Under the pieces are notes generated by a model. That model was given only the letters and a program-made list of their open reading frames with translations. It did not search any database and had not been told where the DNA came from. Positions 8,457-17,235 of a stretch of 53,084 nucleotides of DNA are shown here, one piece after another (within the stretch, counting starts at the first letter, position 1; every line of letters starts with the position of its first letter). Position numbers and translations under genes: made by a program. Source of the stretch: an uncultured Lachnospiraceae bacterium (GTDB lineage: Bacteria; Bacillota; Clostridia; Lachnospirales; Lachnospiraceae); NCBI GenBank assembly GCA_947589095.1, contig CANQBX010000021.1, positions 1 to 53,084 of the forward strand, read 5' to 3'.

Positions 8457-8464
8457 CCTTTAAG

Positions 8465-8478
8465 TGAAATCGATTTCA
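8465..8478. promoter_or_regulatory. LacI/CcpA-type palindromic operator, distal copy
   Basis: TGAAATCGATTTCA is a perfect 14-bp palindrome with the central CG typical of LacI-family sites, and it fits the catabolite-response pattern TGNAANCGNTTNCA. It lies about 150 bases upstream of the locus promoter and about 187 bases (centre to centre) from the second site. It could bind the adjacent LacI regulator, CcpA, or both. Confidence 0.65.
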
Positions 8479-8614
8479 AAAATGAGCGGGTATTGGGGCG
8501 AATTTCGGGAAGATAAAGATTTTAAATTTTCTGAAAAATACAAATCAATTTATGCTTACTGCACAATTTGCGCAATCGTATCTTGTGTAATTTTTATAAA
8601 ATGTCAATTGCCTA

Positions 8615-8643
8615 TTGACAGTTAATCACATACTGCTTATAAT
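8615..8643 (+). promoter_or_regulatory. Exact-consensus sigma-A promoter of the transport and hydrolase locus
   Basis: TTGACA at 8615-8620 and TATAAT at 8638-8643 with a 17-base spacer match the consensus fully. The upstream 100 bases are AT-rich, as expected for an UP element. A promoter this strong needs repression, which the adjacent palindromes can supply. Confidence 0.9.
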
Positions 8644-8651
8644 CAAGTGCA

Positions 8652-8665
8652 TGAAACGGGTTTCA
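8652..8665. promoter_or_regulatory. LacI-type operator at the transcription start
   Basis: TGAAACGGGTTTCA has perfect TGAAAC/GTTTCA arms around GG. It starts nine bases after the -10 box, so it covers the expected start point, and a bound repressor would block initiation or clearance. Its arms match those of the distal site except for one position per arm. Confidence 0.65.
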
Positions 8666-8694
8666 AAACAGTAATTTGCCTAGGAGGCGGATCG

Positions 8695-10767
8695 ATGAGA
8701 AGCGGAAAGAGTACATACGGTCTTGCCATACTGACGGCCGCGGCGCTGCTGGCAGGGTGCGCGGCGGGGGGCGGAGGCGCGGGAAATCAGGCCGGCGGCG
8801 GGACGGAAGCGTCCGGCGGAACACAGGCCGGCGAAGAAGCGTCCGGCAGCGGTCAGAACGGCGGCTCGGGACAGGAAGCCGGCGGGGCTTCGGAGCCGGC
8901 GGCAGCGCCTTATCTGTGGGATGTCCATACGACGCAGGAACTGATGGCCGCGGATTATCTGATGTATCGTGTAAACTGCGGCGCCGGTGAGAATACCGGC
9001 GGTGAGACCGGTCTTTACCAGACAGCGGACGATCAGCCCTACGGAGCGGATGCCGGAACCGGAAAGCAGTGGGGATACCGCCCGGCGGATTATATGGAGG
9101 CGGTCGAGGACGATACCGGAGAGGATCTGACGCGCTACCGCTGGGAGATCGCGGAAGGCGCCGAATATGACCCGGAGCAGACCGGTTTCTATTATGATTT
9201 TGAGGTTCCGGGCGGTACCTACGAGGTCACGCTTGGTTTCTATAATCCGTTCAGCGCGCGTACCGTTACGGCGGTGGCGGAAGATCAGACAGTGATGGAG
9301 GATCAGAAGATCCTTAAGTATAAATTGACAGAGAATGCGTTCTATACCACGGTCACCGACGGGAGCCTGCAGCTGAAGGTCTATAACCCGGACCGGGGGA
9401 AGGACGCGATGAAGGATCCGGTCTTAAGCTACATTCTGGTGCGGGCGGTGCCGGAATACACGGCGGAGCTGCTAAAGCAGCTGCTTAAGCAGACGGAGAT
9501 TCCGGAGAATGGGATCCCGGACCGGCAGACGATGCGCTACACGGCGGGAAGCTACGAAGCCTTCGCAAAGCAGTATCAGGCGGCGGAAGCCCTTGCGCAG
9601 AAGGAGGGCGTGCCGGAAGAGGAATACCGCGAACAGTATATGGCGCTTAAGGACGCCTATGACGGATTGGAGGAGATCAAGGTGTATGATTCATTTTTAC
9701 CGGGAAAGAAATGGACGGACGACGAGGGCAATCTGATCCAGGCCCACGGCGGCCAGGTACAGCGGCTGCCGGTGACGGACCCGGCTACCGGACAGACCTC
9801 GGAGAAATGGTGGTGGGTCGGTGAGGATAAGACCAACGGCTCCTCCCGCAGCGGCATCTGCGCCTACAGCTCCGACGACCTTTACAACTGGCATTACGAG
9901 GGGATCGTGATGCGGAACGTGGAGAGCCGGGCCCAGCTGGACGAAGAGGAATATTTCACCAGCCTGTACGCGGACTACACGCCGGAGGAGAAGGACAATG
10001 TATTCACCTGCCTGGATGCGGGGAGTGCGATCATCGAGCGGCCGAAGCTTATTTATAATGAAAAGACAGGCATGTACGTTCTCTGGTTCCACGCGGACGG
10101 GCCGACCGAGACCAGCAATTCCTCTTACGCGGCGGCCTGTGCGGGAGTCGCGGTGTGCGATACGCCCTACGGACCGTTTAAGTTCATCGACCGGTACCGG
10201 CTGAATACCTGTCCGCCGGATCAGGAAGACAAATATCCGGAGAGCAGGGGTATGGCCAGGGATATGAACCTGTTCGTGGATGCGGACGGAACGGCGTATA
10301 TCATTTATTCCAGCGAAGAGAACCTGACCCTTTACATATCGAAGCTGAACGACGAATACACCTATCTGGCGGTTCCGCCGGAGCAGGCGGTTTACGGGAG
10401 GGATTACATCCGGCTGTTCCCGGGAGCCCAGAGAGAGGCGCCGGCCCTGTTCGTGAGGGACGGCGGGTATTACCTGATGACCTCCGGATGCACCGGCTGG
10501 GCGCCGAACCAGGCCAGGTACTACCGGGCGGACTCGGTGCTTGGCGAGTGGGAGAACTGCGGCGACCCCTGCGTGGGGGACGATAACCATACGACCTTTG
10601 AGTCGCAGAGTACCTGCATCTTTAAGGCCGGGGATGCTTACATCTATATGGGCGACCGGTGGAACAGCGAGGATCTGAAAAATTCCCGGTACATCTGGCT
10701 CCCGATCGAGTTCGACGAAGCGGGAGGCATGAGCATCTCCTATACGGATGAGTGGAAGCTTCCGTGA
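8695..10767 (+). CDS. GH43 lipoprotein resembling exo-beta-1,3-galactanase
   Basis: A surface lipoprotein of 690 residues predicted to trim polysaccharide outside the cell. A type II signal peptide ends in LAGC (Cys about residue 20). A Gly/Ala/Glu-rich tether follows (about 21-65), then a beta-sandwich carbohydrate-binding-like region (about 70-250), a helical linker (about 255-335) and a five-bladed GH43 module (about 340-690). GH43 features include QAHGGQVQRL, WWWVGEDK, a GPF repeat, the RDMNLF blade, REAPALF and SGCTGWAPN. These resemble subfamily 24/34 enzymes acting on beta-1,3-galactan or related galactosides. In 1,3-galactanases a Gln serves as base; the Gln of ESQST is a candidate here (inference). 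The ATG at 8695 has AGGAGG seven bases upstream. It is the first gene behind the repressed promoter. Confidence 0.85.
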   Translation: MRSGKSTYGLAILTAAALLAGCAAGGGGAGNQAGGGTEASGGTQAGEEASGSGQNGGSGQEAGGASEPAAAPYLWDVHTTQELMAADYLMYRVNCGAGENTGGETGLYQTADDQPYGADAGTGKQWGYRPADYMEAVEDDTGEDLTRYRWEIAEGAEYDPEQTGFYYDFEVPGGTYEVTLGFYNPFSARTVTAVAEDQTVMEDQKILKYKLTENAFYTTVTDGSLQLKVYNPDRGKDAMKDPVLSYILVRAVPEYTAELLKQLLKQTEIPENGIPDRQTMRYTAGSYEAFAKQYQAAEALAQKEGVPEEEYREQYMALKDAYDGLEEIKVYDSFLPGKKWTDDEGNLIQAHGGQVQRLPVTDPATGQTSEKWWWVGEDKTNGSSRSGICAYSSDDLYNWHYEGIVMRNVESRAQLDEEEYFTSLYADYTPEEKDNVFTCLDAGSAIIERPKLIYNEKTGMYVLWFHADGPTETSNSSYAAACAGVAVCDTPYGPFKFIDRYRLNTCPPDQEDKYPESRGMARDMNLFVDADGTAYIIYSSEENLTLYISKLNDEYTYLAVPPEQAVYGRDYIRLFPGAQREAPALFVRDGGYYLMTSGCTGWAPNQARYYRADSVLGEWENCGDPCVGDDNHTTFESQSTCIFKAGDAYIYMGDRWNSEDLKNSRYIWLPIEFDEAGGMSISYTDEWKLP

Positions 10768-11011
10768 GCGGAGAGATGCGGGGCGGCATAAGAGCATCGG
10801 CGGCGCGGCCGGCATAAGAAGGGATCGGCGGCCCGCGGGGCGGATGAAGAAGACAACCAGCAGACCGGTGTGACTGACACCGCGGGGCGGCTGACGAAGC
10901 AGAACAGCGGGCCGCCGCGAAGCAGCAGATGCGAAAGAACGGCAGCAGGCCCGGCGCGGCCGAAAGCGCGGACCGGGCATACGGCGAATAAAGGAAAGGC
11001 GTGGACTCGAT

Positions 11012-13912
11012 ATGAGAAACGATGAGAGAGTGAGAGGGAAGAAAGCAGCGGCGATCCTGACTGCGGCTGTGCTGTCCGTGGGCGTCGGTACTCTGGCTCC
11101 TGCCATGACGGCGGGCGCGGCCGGAATGGAGTCTGAGGATGTGGTCGACGGACTTCTGGATGTGATCCACGATACCGAGACTTACGAGGACTATCTGGCG
11201 GCCCATGACGGGGCGGCGTATCCGGACGCGGAGATCACGGTAAACGGATCGGATTATAAGGAAGCCTCCGAAGGCTTCACGGCCGACGCGGACGGTCTGA
11301 ATACGTTGGAGGACGGAAGCGTCACCTATGAGGTGGATGTGCCGGAAGCCGGCTTCTATAACATTTTCCTGAACTATTATCCTACCGAGGGCAAGAATAA
11401 CGCCATCGAGCGCGAGCTTTACATCAACGGGGAGATCCCCTTCGAGAACGCCCAGTATCTGGAGTTTACCCGGATCTGGGAGGACGCGGAGGAGATCCGC
11501 CGGGATTCCCGCGACAACGACGTGCGGCCCAAGCAGAAGGAGGCCGGACAGTGGATGTCCGCTTACCTGGCCGACAGCGACGGCTATTATCAGGATTCGT
11601 TCAAATTCTATTTCGACAAGGGCGTCAGCACGATCACCCTGGTGTCCACCAAGGAACCGATGAAGATCGGAAGCATCGTCTTAAAGCAGGAGGAACCGCT
11701 GCCGGCTTACGCCGAGTATCTGGCGCAGCACAGCGATGCGGCTCAGGTGCGGATGGACGAAGCGATCAAGATCCAGGGCGAGAATGTGCTGTACAAGTCT
11801 GATTCTACGCTGTATCCCATCGCGGATCGTACCTCTCCCTTATCGGAGCCCTACAGTCCCAGCAAGACCCGCCTGAACGTAGTCGGCGGCGCCAACTGGA
11901 AGCAGGTGGGGCAGTGGCTGACCTGGGAGATCGAAGCCCCTTACGACGGCATGTATGAGATCGCCCTGCGCTATCGCCAGAACATCAATACCGGCGTCAC
12001 CGTGGTGCGTTCGGTCCTGCTGGACGGCGAGCTTCCCTTTGAGGAGGCCAGGGAGTGCAAGTTCTATTATAACAATGACTGGCAGATCGTTCCTCTGGGG
12101 ATCGAGGACGGGGAACCGTTCCGGTTCTATCTGACGGCCGGTACCCACACGCTGCAGATGAAGGTCAGCCTGGGTGAGGAAATGTCGGAGATCATCCGCA
12201 GGACGGATGTGTGTATCTCGGAACTGAACCGGGCCTACCGGCAGCTTCTGATGGTGATCGGCAGTTCGCCGGACACCATGCGCGACTACCAGCTGACCAC
12301 CAGGACGCCGGAAGCGCTTCAGATCCTGAAGGAACAGTATGAGAATATCAGTGAGATCCGCCGGATGGTGGACGACTATATGAAGGGAACGGCCAGCAGC
12401 TCCACCGCCACGGTGGATAATCTGGTCAACCAGCTGCAGAGGATGACGGAGGATCCCAGAACCATTGCAAGACAGTGGTCCGCCTTCAAGGACAATATCG
12501 TATCCCTGGGCTCCTGGCAGCTGTCCATGAAGGAACAGCCCCTGGAGATCGATTATCTCCTGCTGGGGCAGCCGGGCATGAAGCTTCCGAAGGCGGAAGC
12601 CGGCTTCCTTCAGAAAGCGGTCCATGAGATCAAGCAGTTCGCGGCCAGCTTCGTGGAAGACTACGACAGCATCGGCGAGGTCTACGAGGGCGAGGCCCTT
12701 CAGGTCTGGATCCTGGCCGACGGCAGCAACGTCACCAGCATGACCGGCGGCGGCCGCGATCAGGCCACGGTCATCAAGGATCTGGTGGACAACTACTTCG
12801 TGCCGGAGGAGAATATTCCGGTTAACGTCAAGCTGGTCAATAAGGACGTGCTTCTGTCGGCGACCCTGGCCGGCGAGGGCCCGGATGTGGCCCTGAACGT
12901 GGCCGGTGTGGAGCCTGTCAATTACGCCCTCCGCAACGCGGTCGTCGATCTGACCCGGTTTGAGGATTTCGACGAGGTGCGGGGATGGTTCCACGACGAG
13001 GCCCTGACCCAGTTTACCTTTAACGGCGGCGTCTACGCGCTGCCCCAGACCATGTCCTTCCACGTGATGTTCTACCGGGCGGATATCTTAAAGGATCTCG
13101 GTATCGAAATCCCCAGAACCTGGGATGATTTCTACGAGGCCCTGGCGGTGATCCAGAAGAACAACATGAATATCGGGATCACCCCGGACTACACGACGTT
13201 TGCGATGTTCCTCTACCAGCACGGAGGACAGTATTACTCCGATGATTCCAGGCAGAGCGGGCTGGAGACGGAGGAGGCCATCGACGCCTTCAAACAGTGG
13301 TCCGGCAATTACGTCAATTACCGGATGCCGGTCACCTTCGATTTCGCCAACCGGTTCCGAACCGGAGAGATGCCGCTGTCCATCGGAGACTACACGCAGT
13401 ACAACTACCTGTCCGTGTTCGCACCCGAGATCCGCGGCCTGTGGGGCTTCACCGTCGTGCCGGGCTACGAGCGGGAGGACGGTACCCTGGACCACAGCGT
13501 GTCCACCTGGGAGACCGGAGCCATCATCATGGAGACCAGCGACCAGAAAGAGGAAGCCTGGAAATTCCTTAAGTGGTGGATGAGCGCGGATACCCAGTCC
13601 AGCTACGGCAATGAGATCGAGAACGTCTTAGGCGTCTCCGGACGTGTGGCTACCGCCAATATGGAGGCCCTGGCGAATCTCCCCTGGTCCAACCGGGATT
13701 ACCGGCAGCTGACCGCGGAGCTTCAGTGGGTGAAGTCGATCCCGCAGGTTCCGGGCGGCTACTACACCGAGCGCAATATCAAGAACGCGTTCTATACGGT
13801 ATACAACAACAACGAGGATCCCAGAGAGACCCTGCAGGATACCGTGAAGACCATCAACACAGAGATCGACGCCAAGCGGAAGGAATTCGGCCTGCCGCTG
13901 GCCGGCGAATAG
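11012..13912 (+). CDS. Giant ABC solute-binding protein with fused carbohydrate-binding domains
   Basis: A 966-residue secreted binding protein. The signal peptide (about 1-37, Ala-rich end GAAG) lacks a lipobox Cys, so unlike most Gram-positive binding proteins it is not predicted to be lipid-anchored. Two beta-sandwich domains with related YEVDVPEAGFYNIFLNY and WEIEAPYDGMYEIALRY cores (about residues 110 and 310) look like carbohydrate-binding modules. A helical stretch (about 405-540) follows, then an SBP_bac_1-type module (about 560-950) with the DVALNVAG and FNGGVYALPQT segments typical of sugar-binding proteins. It precedes two permease genes by 21 bases and is surely their partner. The 244-base gap before it is GC-rich, has imperfect direct repeats of GGCATAAGA-GATCGGCGG type, and no gene. 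AAAGGAAAGG precedes the ATG by about 12 bases. Usual length for the family is about 420-550. Confidence 0.88.
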   Translation: MRNDERVRGKKAAAILTAAVLSVGVGTLAPAMTAGAAGMESEDVVDGLLDVIHDTETYEDYLAAHDGAAYPDAEITVNGSDYKEASEGFTADADGLNTLEDGSVTYEVDVPEAGFYNIFLNYYPTEGKNNAIERELYINGEIPFENAQYLEFTRIWEDAEEIRRDSRDNDVRPKQKEAGQWMSAYLADSDGYYQDSFKFYFDKGVSTITLVSTKEPMKIGSIVLKQEEPLPAYAEYLAQHSDAAQVRMDEAIKIQGENVLYKSDSTLYPIADRTSPLSEPYSPSKTRLNVVGGANWKQVGQWLTWEIEAPYDGMYEIALRYRQNINTGVTVVRSVLLDGELPFEEARECKFYYNNDWQIVPLGIEDGEPFRFYLTAGTHTLQMKVSLGEEMSEIIRRTDVCISELNRAYRQLLMVIGSSPDTMRDYQLTTRTPEALQILKEQYENISEIRRMVDDYMKGTASSSTATVDNLVNQLQRMTEDPRTIARQWSAFKDNIVSLGSWQLSMKEQPLEIDYLLLGQPGMKLPKAEAGFLQKAVHEIKQFAASFVEDYDSIGEVYEGEALQVWILADGSNVTSMTGGGRDQATVIKDLVDNYFVPEENIPVNVKLVNKDVLLSATLAGEGPDVALNVAGVEPVNYALRNAVVDLTRFEDFDEVRGWFHDEALTQFTFNGGVYALPQTMSFHVMFYRADILKDLGIEIPRTWDDFYEALAVIQKNNMNIGITPDYTTFAMFLYQHGGQYYSDDSRQSGLETEEAIDAFKQWSGNYVNYRMPVTFDFANRFRTGEMPLSIGDYTQYNYLSVFAPEIRGLWGFTVVPGYEREDGTLDHSVSTWETGAIIMETSDQKEEAWKFLKWWMSADTQSSYGNEIENVLGVSGRVATANMEALANLPWSNRDYRQLTAELQWVKSIPQVPGGYYTERNIKNAFYTVYNNNEDPRETLQDTVKTINTEIDAKRKEFGLPLAGE

Positions 13913-13933
13913 GAGAGAGGAGGCAGAACCGCT

Positions 13934-14884
13934 ATGAAAGAGAATGAAAAGCTGTTTCCCATGCTGCGGGACTACGGAAAGATCAAGGCGAAGCTTCTGT
14001 GGAAGAACATTAAGAAGAACAAGACCTCGTATCTGTTCATCGCCCCCTACTGCATCCTGTTTCTGATGTTTTACCTGGTGCCGGTGCTGGTGTCCATGGG
14101 ACTGAGCTTCACCTATTTCAACGTCCTGGAACCGCCCCGGTTCGTGGGCTGGAAGAACTACATCGACCTGTTCTTCGCCGATGAGATCTTCTTAAAGGCC
14201 GTGAAGAACACCTTCCTCTTCGCGGTGATCACGGGCCCCATCGGATATTTCCTGGCCCTGTTCATCGCCTGGATGATCAATGACATCAAGAATTCCAAGA
14301 TCCGCGCGTTCATGACCCTGATCTTCTACGCGCCCACGATTTCGGGCCAGGCGTACGTCGTCTGGAAATACATTTTCTCCAGCGATACCTACGGTCTGGC
14401 TAACGGCTGGCTGATGAAGCTGGGCGCCATCTTCGGGCCGATCCTGTGGTTCGAGGATGAGAAATACATCATGCCGATCCTGATCGTCGTGGTCCTGTGG
14501 ATGAGCATGGGCACCGGCTTCCTTTCCTTCATCGCCGGCCTGCAGAATGTGGACCGTTCCCTCTACGAGGCGGGCTATATGGACGGGATCAAGAACCGGT
14601 TCCAGGAGCTGTGGTACATCACGCTGCCGTCTATGAAGGAGCAGCTGATGTTCGGCGCGGTTATGACGATCACCAGTTCCTTCGCAATCCATGATCAGCT
14701 GGCGGCCCTGGCCGGTTTCCCCAGCGTCAACTACTCGGCCCACACGGTGGTGTCCCATCTGATCGACTACGGTACGATCCGTTTCGAGATGGGTTACGCC
14801 TCCGCCATCGCCACGCTTCTGTTCATGGTTATGATCCTCTGCAACAAGCTGGTTCAGCTCATCTTGGGAAGGATTGGTAAATGA
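13934..14884 (+). CDS. ABC sugar transporter permease (MalF/UgpA type)
   Basis: A 316-residue inner-membrane permease with six hydrophobic segments; the first starts near residue 34 (YLFIAPYCILFLMFYLVPV). The cytoplasmic EAA loop, which docks the ATPase, is LYEAGYMDGIKNRFQELWYI. It should pair with the next permease and with the giant binding protein just upstream to import an oligosaccharide. No ATPase gene occurs in this locus, so a shared MsmX-type ATPase encoded elsewhere is the likely motor. AGGAGG lies nine bases before the ATG. The stop overlaps the next start (ATGA), which indicates translational coupling. Confidence 0.93.
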   Translation: MKENEKLFPMLRDYGKIKAKLLWKNIKKNKTSYLFIAPYCILFLMFYLVPVLVSMGLSFTYFNVLEPPRFVGWKNYIDLFFADEIFLKAVKNTFLFAVITGPIGYFLALFIAWMINDIKNSKIRAFMTLIFYAPTISGQAYVVWKYIFSSDTYGLANGWLMKLGAIFGPILWFEDEKYIMPILIVVVLWMSMGTGFLSFIAGLQNVDRSLYEAGYMDGIKNRFQELWYITLPSMKEQLMFGAVMTITSSFAIHDQLAALAGFPSVNYSAHTVVSHLIDYGTIRFEMGYASAIATLLFMVMILCNKLVQLILGRIGK

Positions 14885-15750
14885 CGATGAAGATTTTTCA
14901 TAAGAAGAGAGCAAAACAGAGCCATTCCAGAGCCGGCGATTTCTTAAGCCTGCTGATCCTGATTACGATGGGGTGTTTCATGGCGCTGCCGTTAATACTG
15001 GCCATCAGCAACTCCTTAAAACCGCTGGAAGAGCTGTTCATATTCCCGCCCAGATTTCTGGTCCGGAATCCTACGCTTAACAATTTCCACGACGTGTTCG
15101 TGCTGATGAGCCAGTCGTGGGTGCCGTTTACAAGGTACATATTCAATACGGTGTTCATCACCGTGGTCGGAACCTTCGGCCACCTGATCATCGCCAGCCT
15201 CTGCGCCTACGCACTGGCTAAGCACAACTTCCCGGGACAGAAGGCCATCTTCTGGGTGATCGTGACAGCCCTTATGTTCTCCACCCAGGTAACGGCGATC
15301 CCCAACTACCTGATCATGTCGGGGATCGGCTGGCTGGACACCTACCTGTCCCTGATCATTCCGGCCATCGCCAAGCCCCTGGGGCTGTTCCTGATGAAAC
15401 AGTTCATGGAGCAGATTCCCACCACGCTTCTGGAGGCGGCCCGGATCGACGGAGCCAGCGAGTGGAAGATCTTCTGGGGGATCGCGATGCCCCAGGTGAA
15501 GCCGGCCTGGCTGACGCTGATCATCTTCTGCTTCCAGGATCTGTGGAACCTGCAGGGCTCCAACTACATTTACAGCGAGCAGCTTAAGACCCTGCCGTAT
15601 GCGTTAAGCCAGATCTCCGCGGCCGGTATCGCGCGAAGCGGCGCGACGGCGGCGGTGGCGGTCATCATGATGGTGGTTCCGATCACGATCTTCATGATCA
15701 GCCAGAGCAACATCATCGAGACCATGGCTTCTTCCGGCATCAAAGAGTAA
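14881..15750 (+). CDS. ABC sugar transporter permease (MalG/UgpE type)
   Basis: A 289-residue permease with six membrane segments. It is the second half of the heterodimeric channel begun by the previous gene, whose last codon it overlaps by four bases. The EAA loop reads LLEAARIDGASEWKIFWGIA, a nearly canonical form. A typical CUT1 carbohydrate importer has one permease of each type, and this pair fits that pattern. An alternative in-frame ATG lies two codons downstream. The gene is followed after 12 bases by the NHL-repeat gene. Confidence 0.93.
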   Translation: MTMKIFHKKRAKQSHSRAGDFLSLLILITMGCFMALPLILAISNSLKPLEELFIFPPRFLVRNPTLNNFHDVFVLMSQSWVPFTRYIFNTVFITVVGTFGHLIIASLCAYALAKHNFPGQKAIFWVIVTALMFSTQVTAIPNYLIMSGIGWLDTYLSLIIPAIAKPLGLFLMKQFMEQIPTTLLEAARIDGASEWKIFWGIAMPQVKPAWLTLIIFCFQDLWNLQGSNYIYSEQLKTLPYALSQISAAGIARSGATAAVAVIMMVVPITIFMISQSNIIETMASSGIKE

Positions 15751-15762
15751 GGAGGGCGGACA

Positions 15763-17235
15763 ATGAAGAAAACGATCAAAACCATTGCGGTGTTTGCTTC
15801 GGCTCTCTGCCTTCTGGCCTCCCAGCCGATGGCGGCGCGGGCGGATATGCCGTATGAGACCTACAACTTCAACTTCTGGGGAGAAGAGGTGCTGCAGCCC
15901 CACTCCTACCTGTATTCTGGTTCCATTTCCACGGCGCAGATCGGTTCGGCGCTTCGGTATCCGCAGGATATGTGCATCTTTGAGGATCATATCTATGTGG
16001 CGGATACCGGGAATTCCCGGATTCTGATCCTGAACCTGGACGGCAGCACGGCGCAGGAGGTGACGGCGGCGGACGGGGCGGAGGATCTGCTCAACCAGCC
16101 CCAGGGCGTGTTCGTTACCGACGCGGGTCATCTGTATGTGGCCGACAGCGGCAACAGCCGGATCGTGGAATACGACGAGAACCTGAATTTCGTCCGCCAG
16201 ATCGGCCGGCCGGTGACCAACCTGATCAGCGATTCCCAGGCGTATACGCCGATCCGTCTGGTGGTGGATCATTCCGACCGGATCTACGTGATCGCCTACG
16301 GTATTAACATGGGTCTGGTGGAATTCGACAAGGACGGCGTGTTCCAGGGCTTCATGGGAGCCACGGAGGTCAGCGTCAGCACCTTCGAATACATCTGGAA
16401 GAATTATTTCTCCACCGAAGCCCAGCAGGCCAGGATGGAGACGATTATCCCTACCGAATACAGCGATATCTTCGTGGATGACGAGAATTTCATCTACGCG
16501 ACCATCAGCAACCTGTCGGAAGAGGATCATATGCAGGGAGCCGACATGGTCCGGCGGCTGAATCCGACGGGCACCGACGTGCTTAGGCGGCTCGGCAACA
16601 ACGATATCACCGGAGACTTAAACGGCCGTTCCTTCTCGACTTTTGTGGATGTGGCGGCGACCGATTACGGATGCTATTTCATCCTGGACAGCGCCGGCGG
16701 CAAGATCTTCGCCTACGATTACGACGGCAACTCCCTCTTCGCCTTCGGAAAGAAGGGCATCAAGGAGGGCAACGTCCAGCAGCCGGTGGCCCTGGCGCTG
16801 GGAGAAGGGCAGGATAAGATCTATGTGCTGGACAATACGCTGGGCAGTATCCTGATCTTCGAGATCACCGATTACGGACGCCACCTTCTGGACGCTTTAC
16901 GGCTTAACGACATCGGCGACGCGGAAGGCTCCAACCGGGAGTGGCAGGCGGTGATCCAGAGCAACTCCAACAACGAGATGGCCTACATCGGCCTGGGCAA
17001 GACGTATCTGGCCGAAGGGCAGTACAAGCAGGCCATGGAATATTTCCGGCTGGGCAACAGCCGCAAGTACTATACCAAGGCGTTCTTCTATTACAGGAAG
17101 GAACTGATGGAGAACAACTTCGGCAGGGCCATGCTGGTGCTGGGACTCGGCATTGTGATCGCGCTAATCGTTTACTATGTGTTCAGATTCAGAAGATGGG
17201 TAGGTGAAGTGAGATGCTTTATGTCGAAACGATAA
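15763..17235 (+). CDS. Secreted NHL beta-propeller protein with TPR-like region and C-terminal membrane anchor
   Basis: A 490-residue extracytoplasmic protein of unknown function. It has a signal peptide (about 1-28, ending ARA-D), an NHL beta-propeller from about 60 to 375 (repeats with IYVADTGNSRILIL and LYVADSGNSRIVEY), a TPR-like helical pair (about 400-440, GLGKTYLAEGQYKQAMEYF), one membrane helix (about 455-476) and a short basic cytoplasmic tail. Propellers of this type bind proteins or glycans rather than catalyse. The RBS is AAGGAGG, and the end overlaps the Yip1-like gene by 22 bases. Its place between two permease pairs, always in the same direction, suggests it is a structural or docking subunit of the importer or its regulator. 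That role is inference. Confidence 0.82.
   Translation: MKKTIKTIAVFASALCLLASQPMAARADMPYETYNFNFWGEEVLQPHSYLYSGSISTAQIGSALRYPQDMCIFEDHIYVADTGNSRILILNLDGSTAQEVTAADGAEDLLNQPQGVFVTDAGHLYVADSGNSRIVEYDENLNFVRQIGRPVTNLISDSQAYTPIRLVVDHSDRIYVIAYGINMGLVEFDKDGVFQGFMGATEVSVSTFEYIWKNYFSTEAQQARMETIIPTEYSDIFVDDENFIYATISNLSEEDHMQGADMVRRLNPTGTDVLRRLGNNDITGDLNGRSFSTFVDVAATDYGCYFILDSAGGKIFAYDYDGNSLFAFGKKGIKEGNVQQPVALALGEGQDKIYVLDNTLGSILIFEITDYGRHLLDALRLNDIGDAEGSNREWQAVIQSNSNNEMAYIGLGKTYLAEGQYKQAMEYFRLGNSRKYYTKAFFYYRKELMENNFGRAMLVLGLGIVIALIVYYVFRFRRWVGEVRCFMSKR

Noticed and set aside
9697-11106. Long open frame on the minus strand opposite the GH43 lipoprotein gene
   Set aside because: It is antisense to a gene with clear signal peptide, motifs and RBS. 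Its peptide is Arg/Pro/Ala-rich and low in sense, as expected from GC-rich third positions.
11840-13063. 407-codon minus-strand frame opposite the giant binding protein, and similar ones elsewhere
   Set aside because: His/Leu/Arg/Gln-rich sequence typical of reverse-strand shadows; no start signal and no family match.
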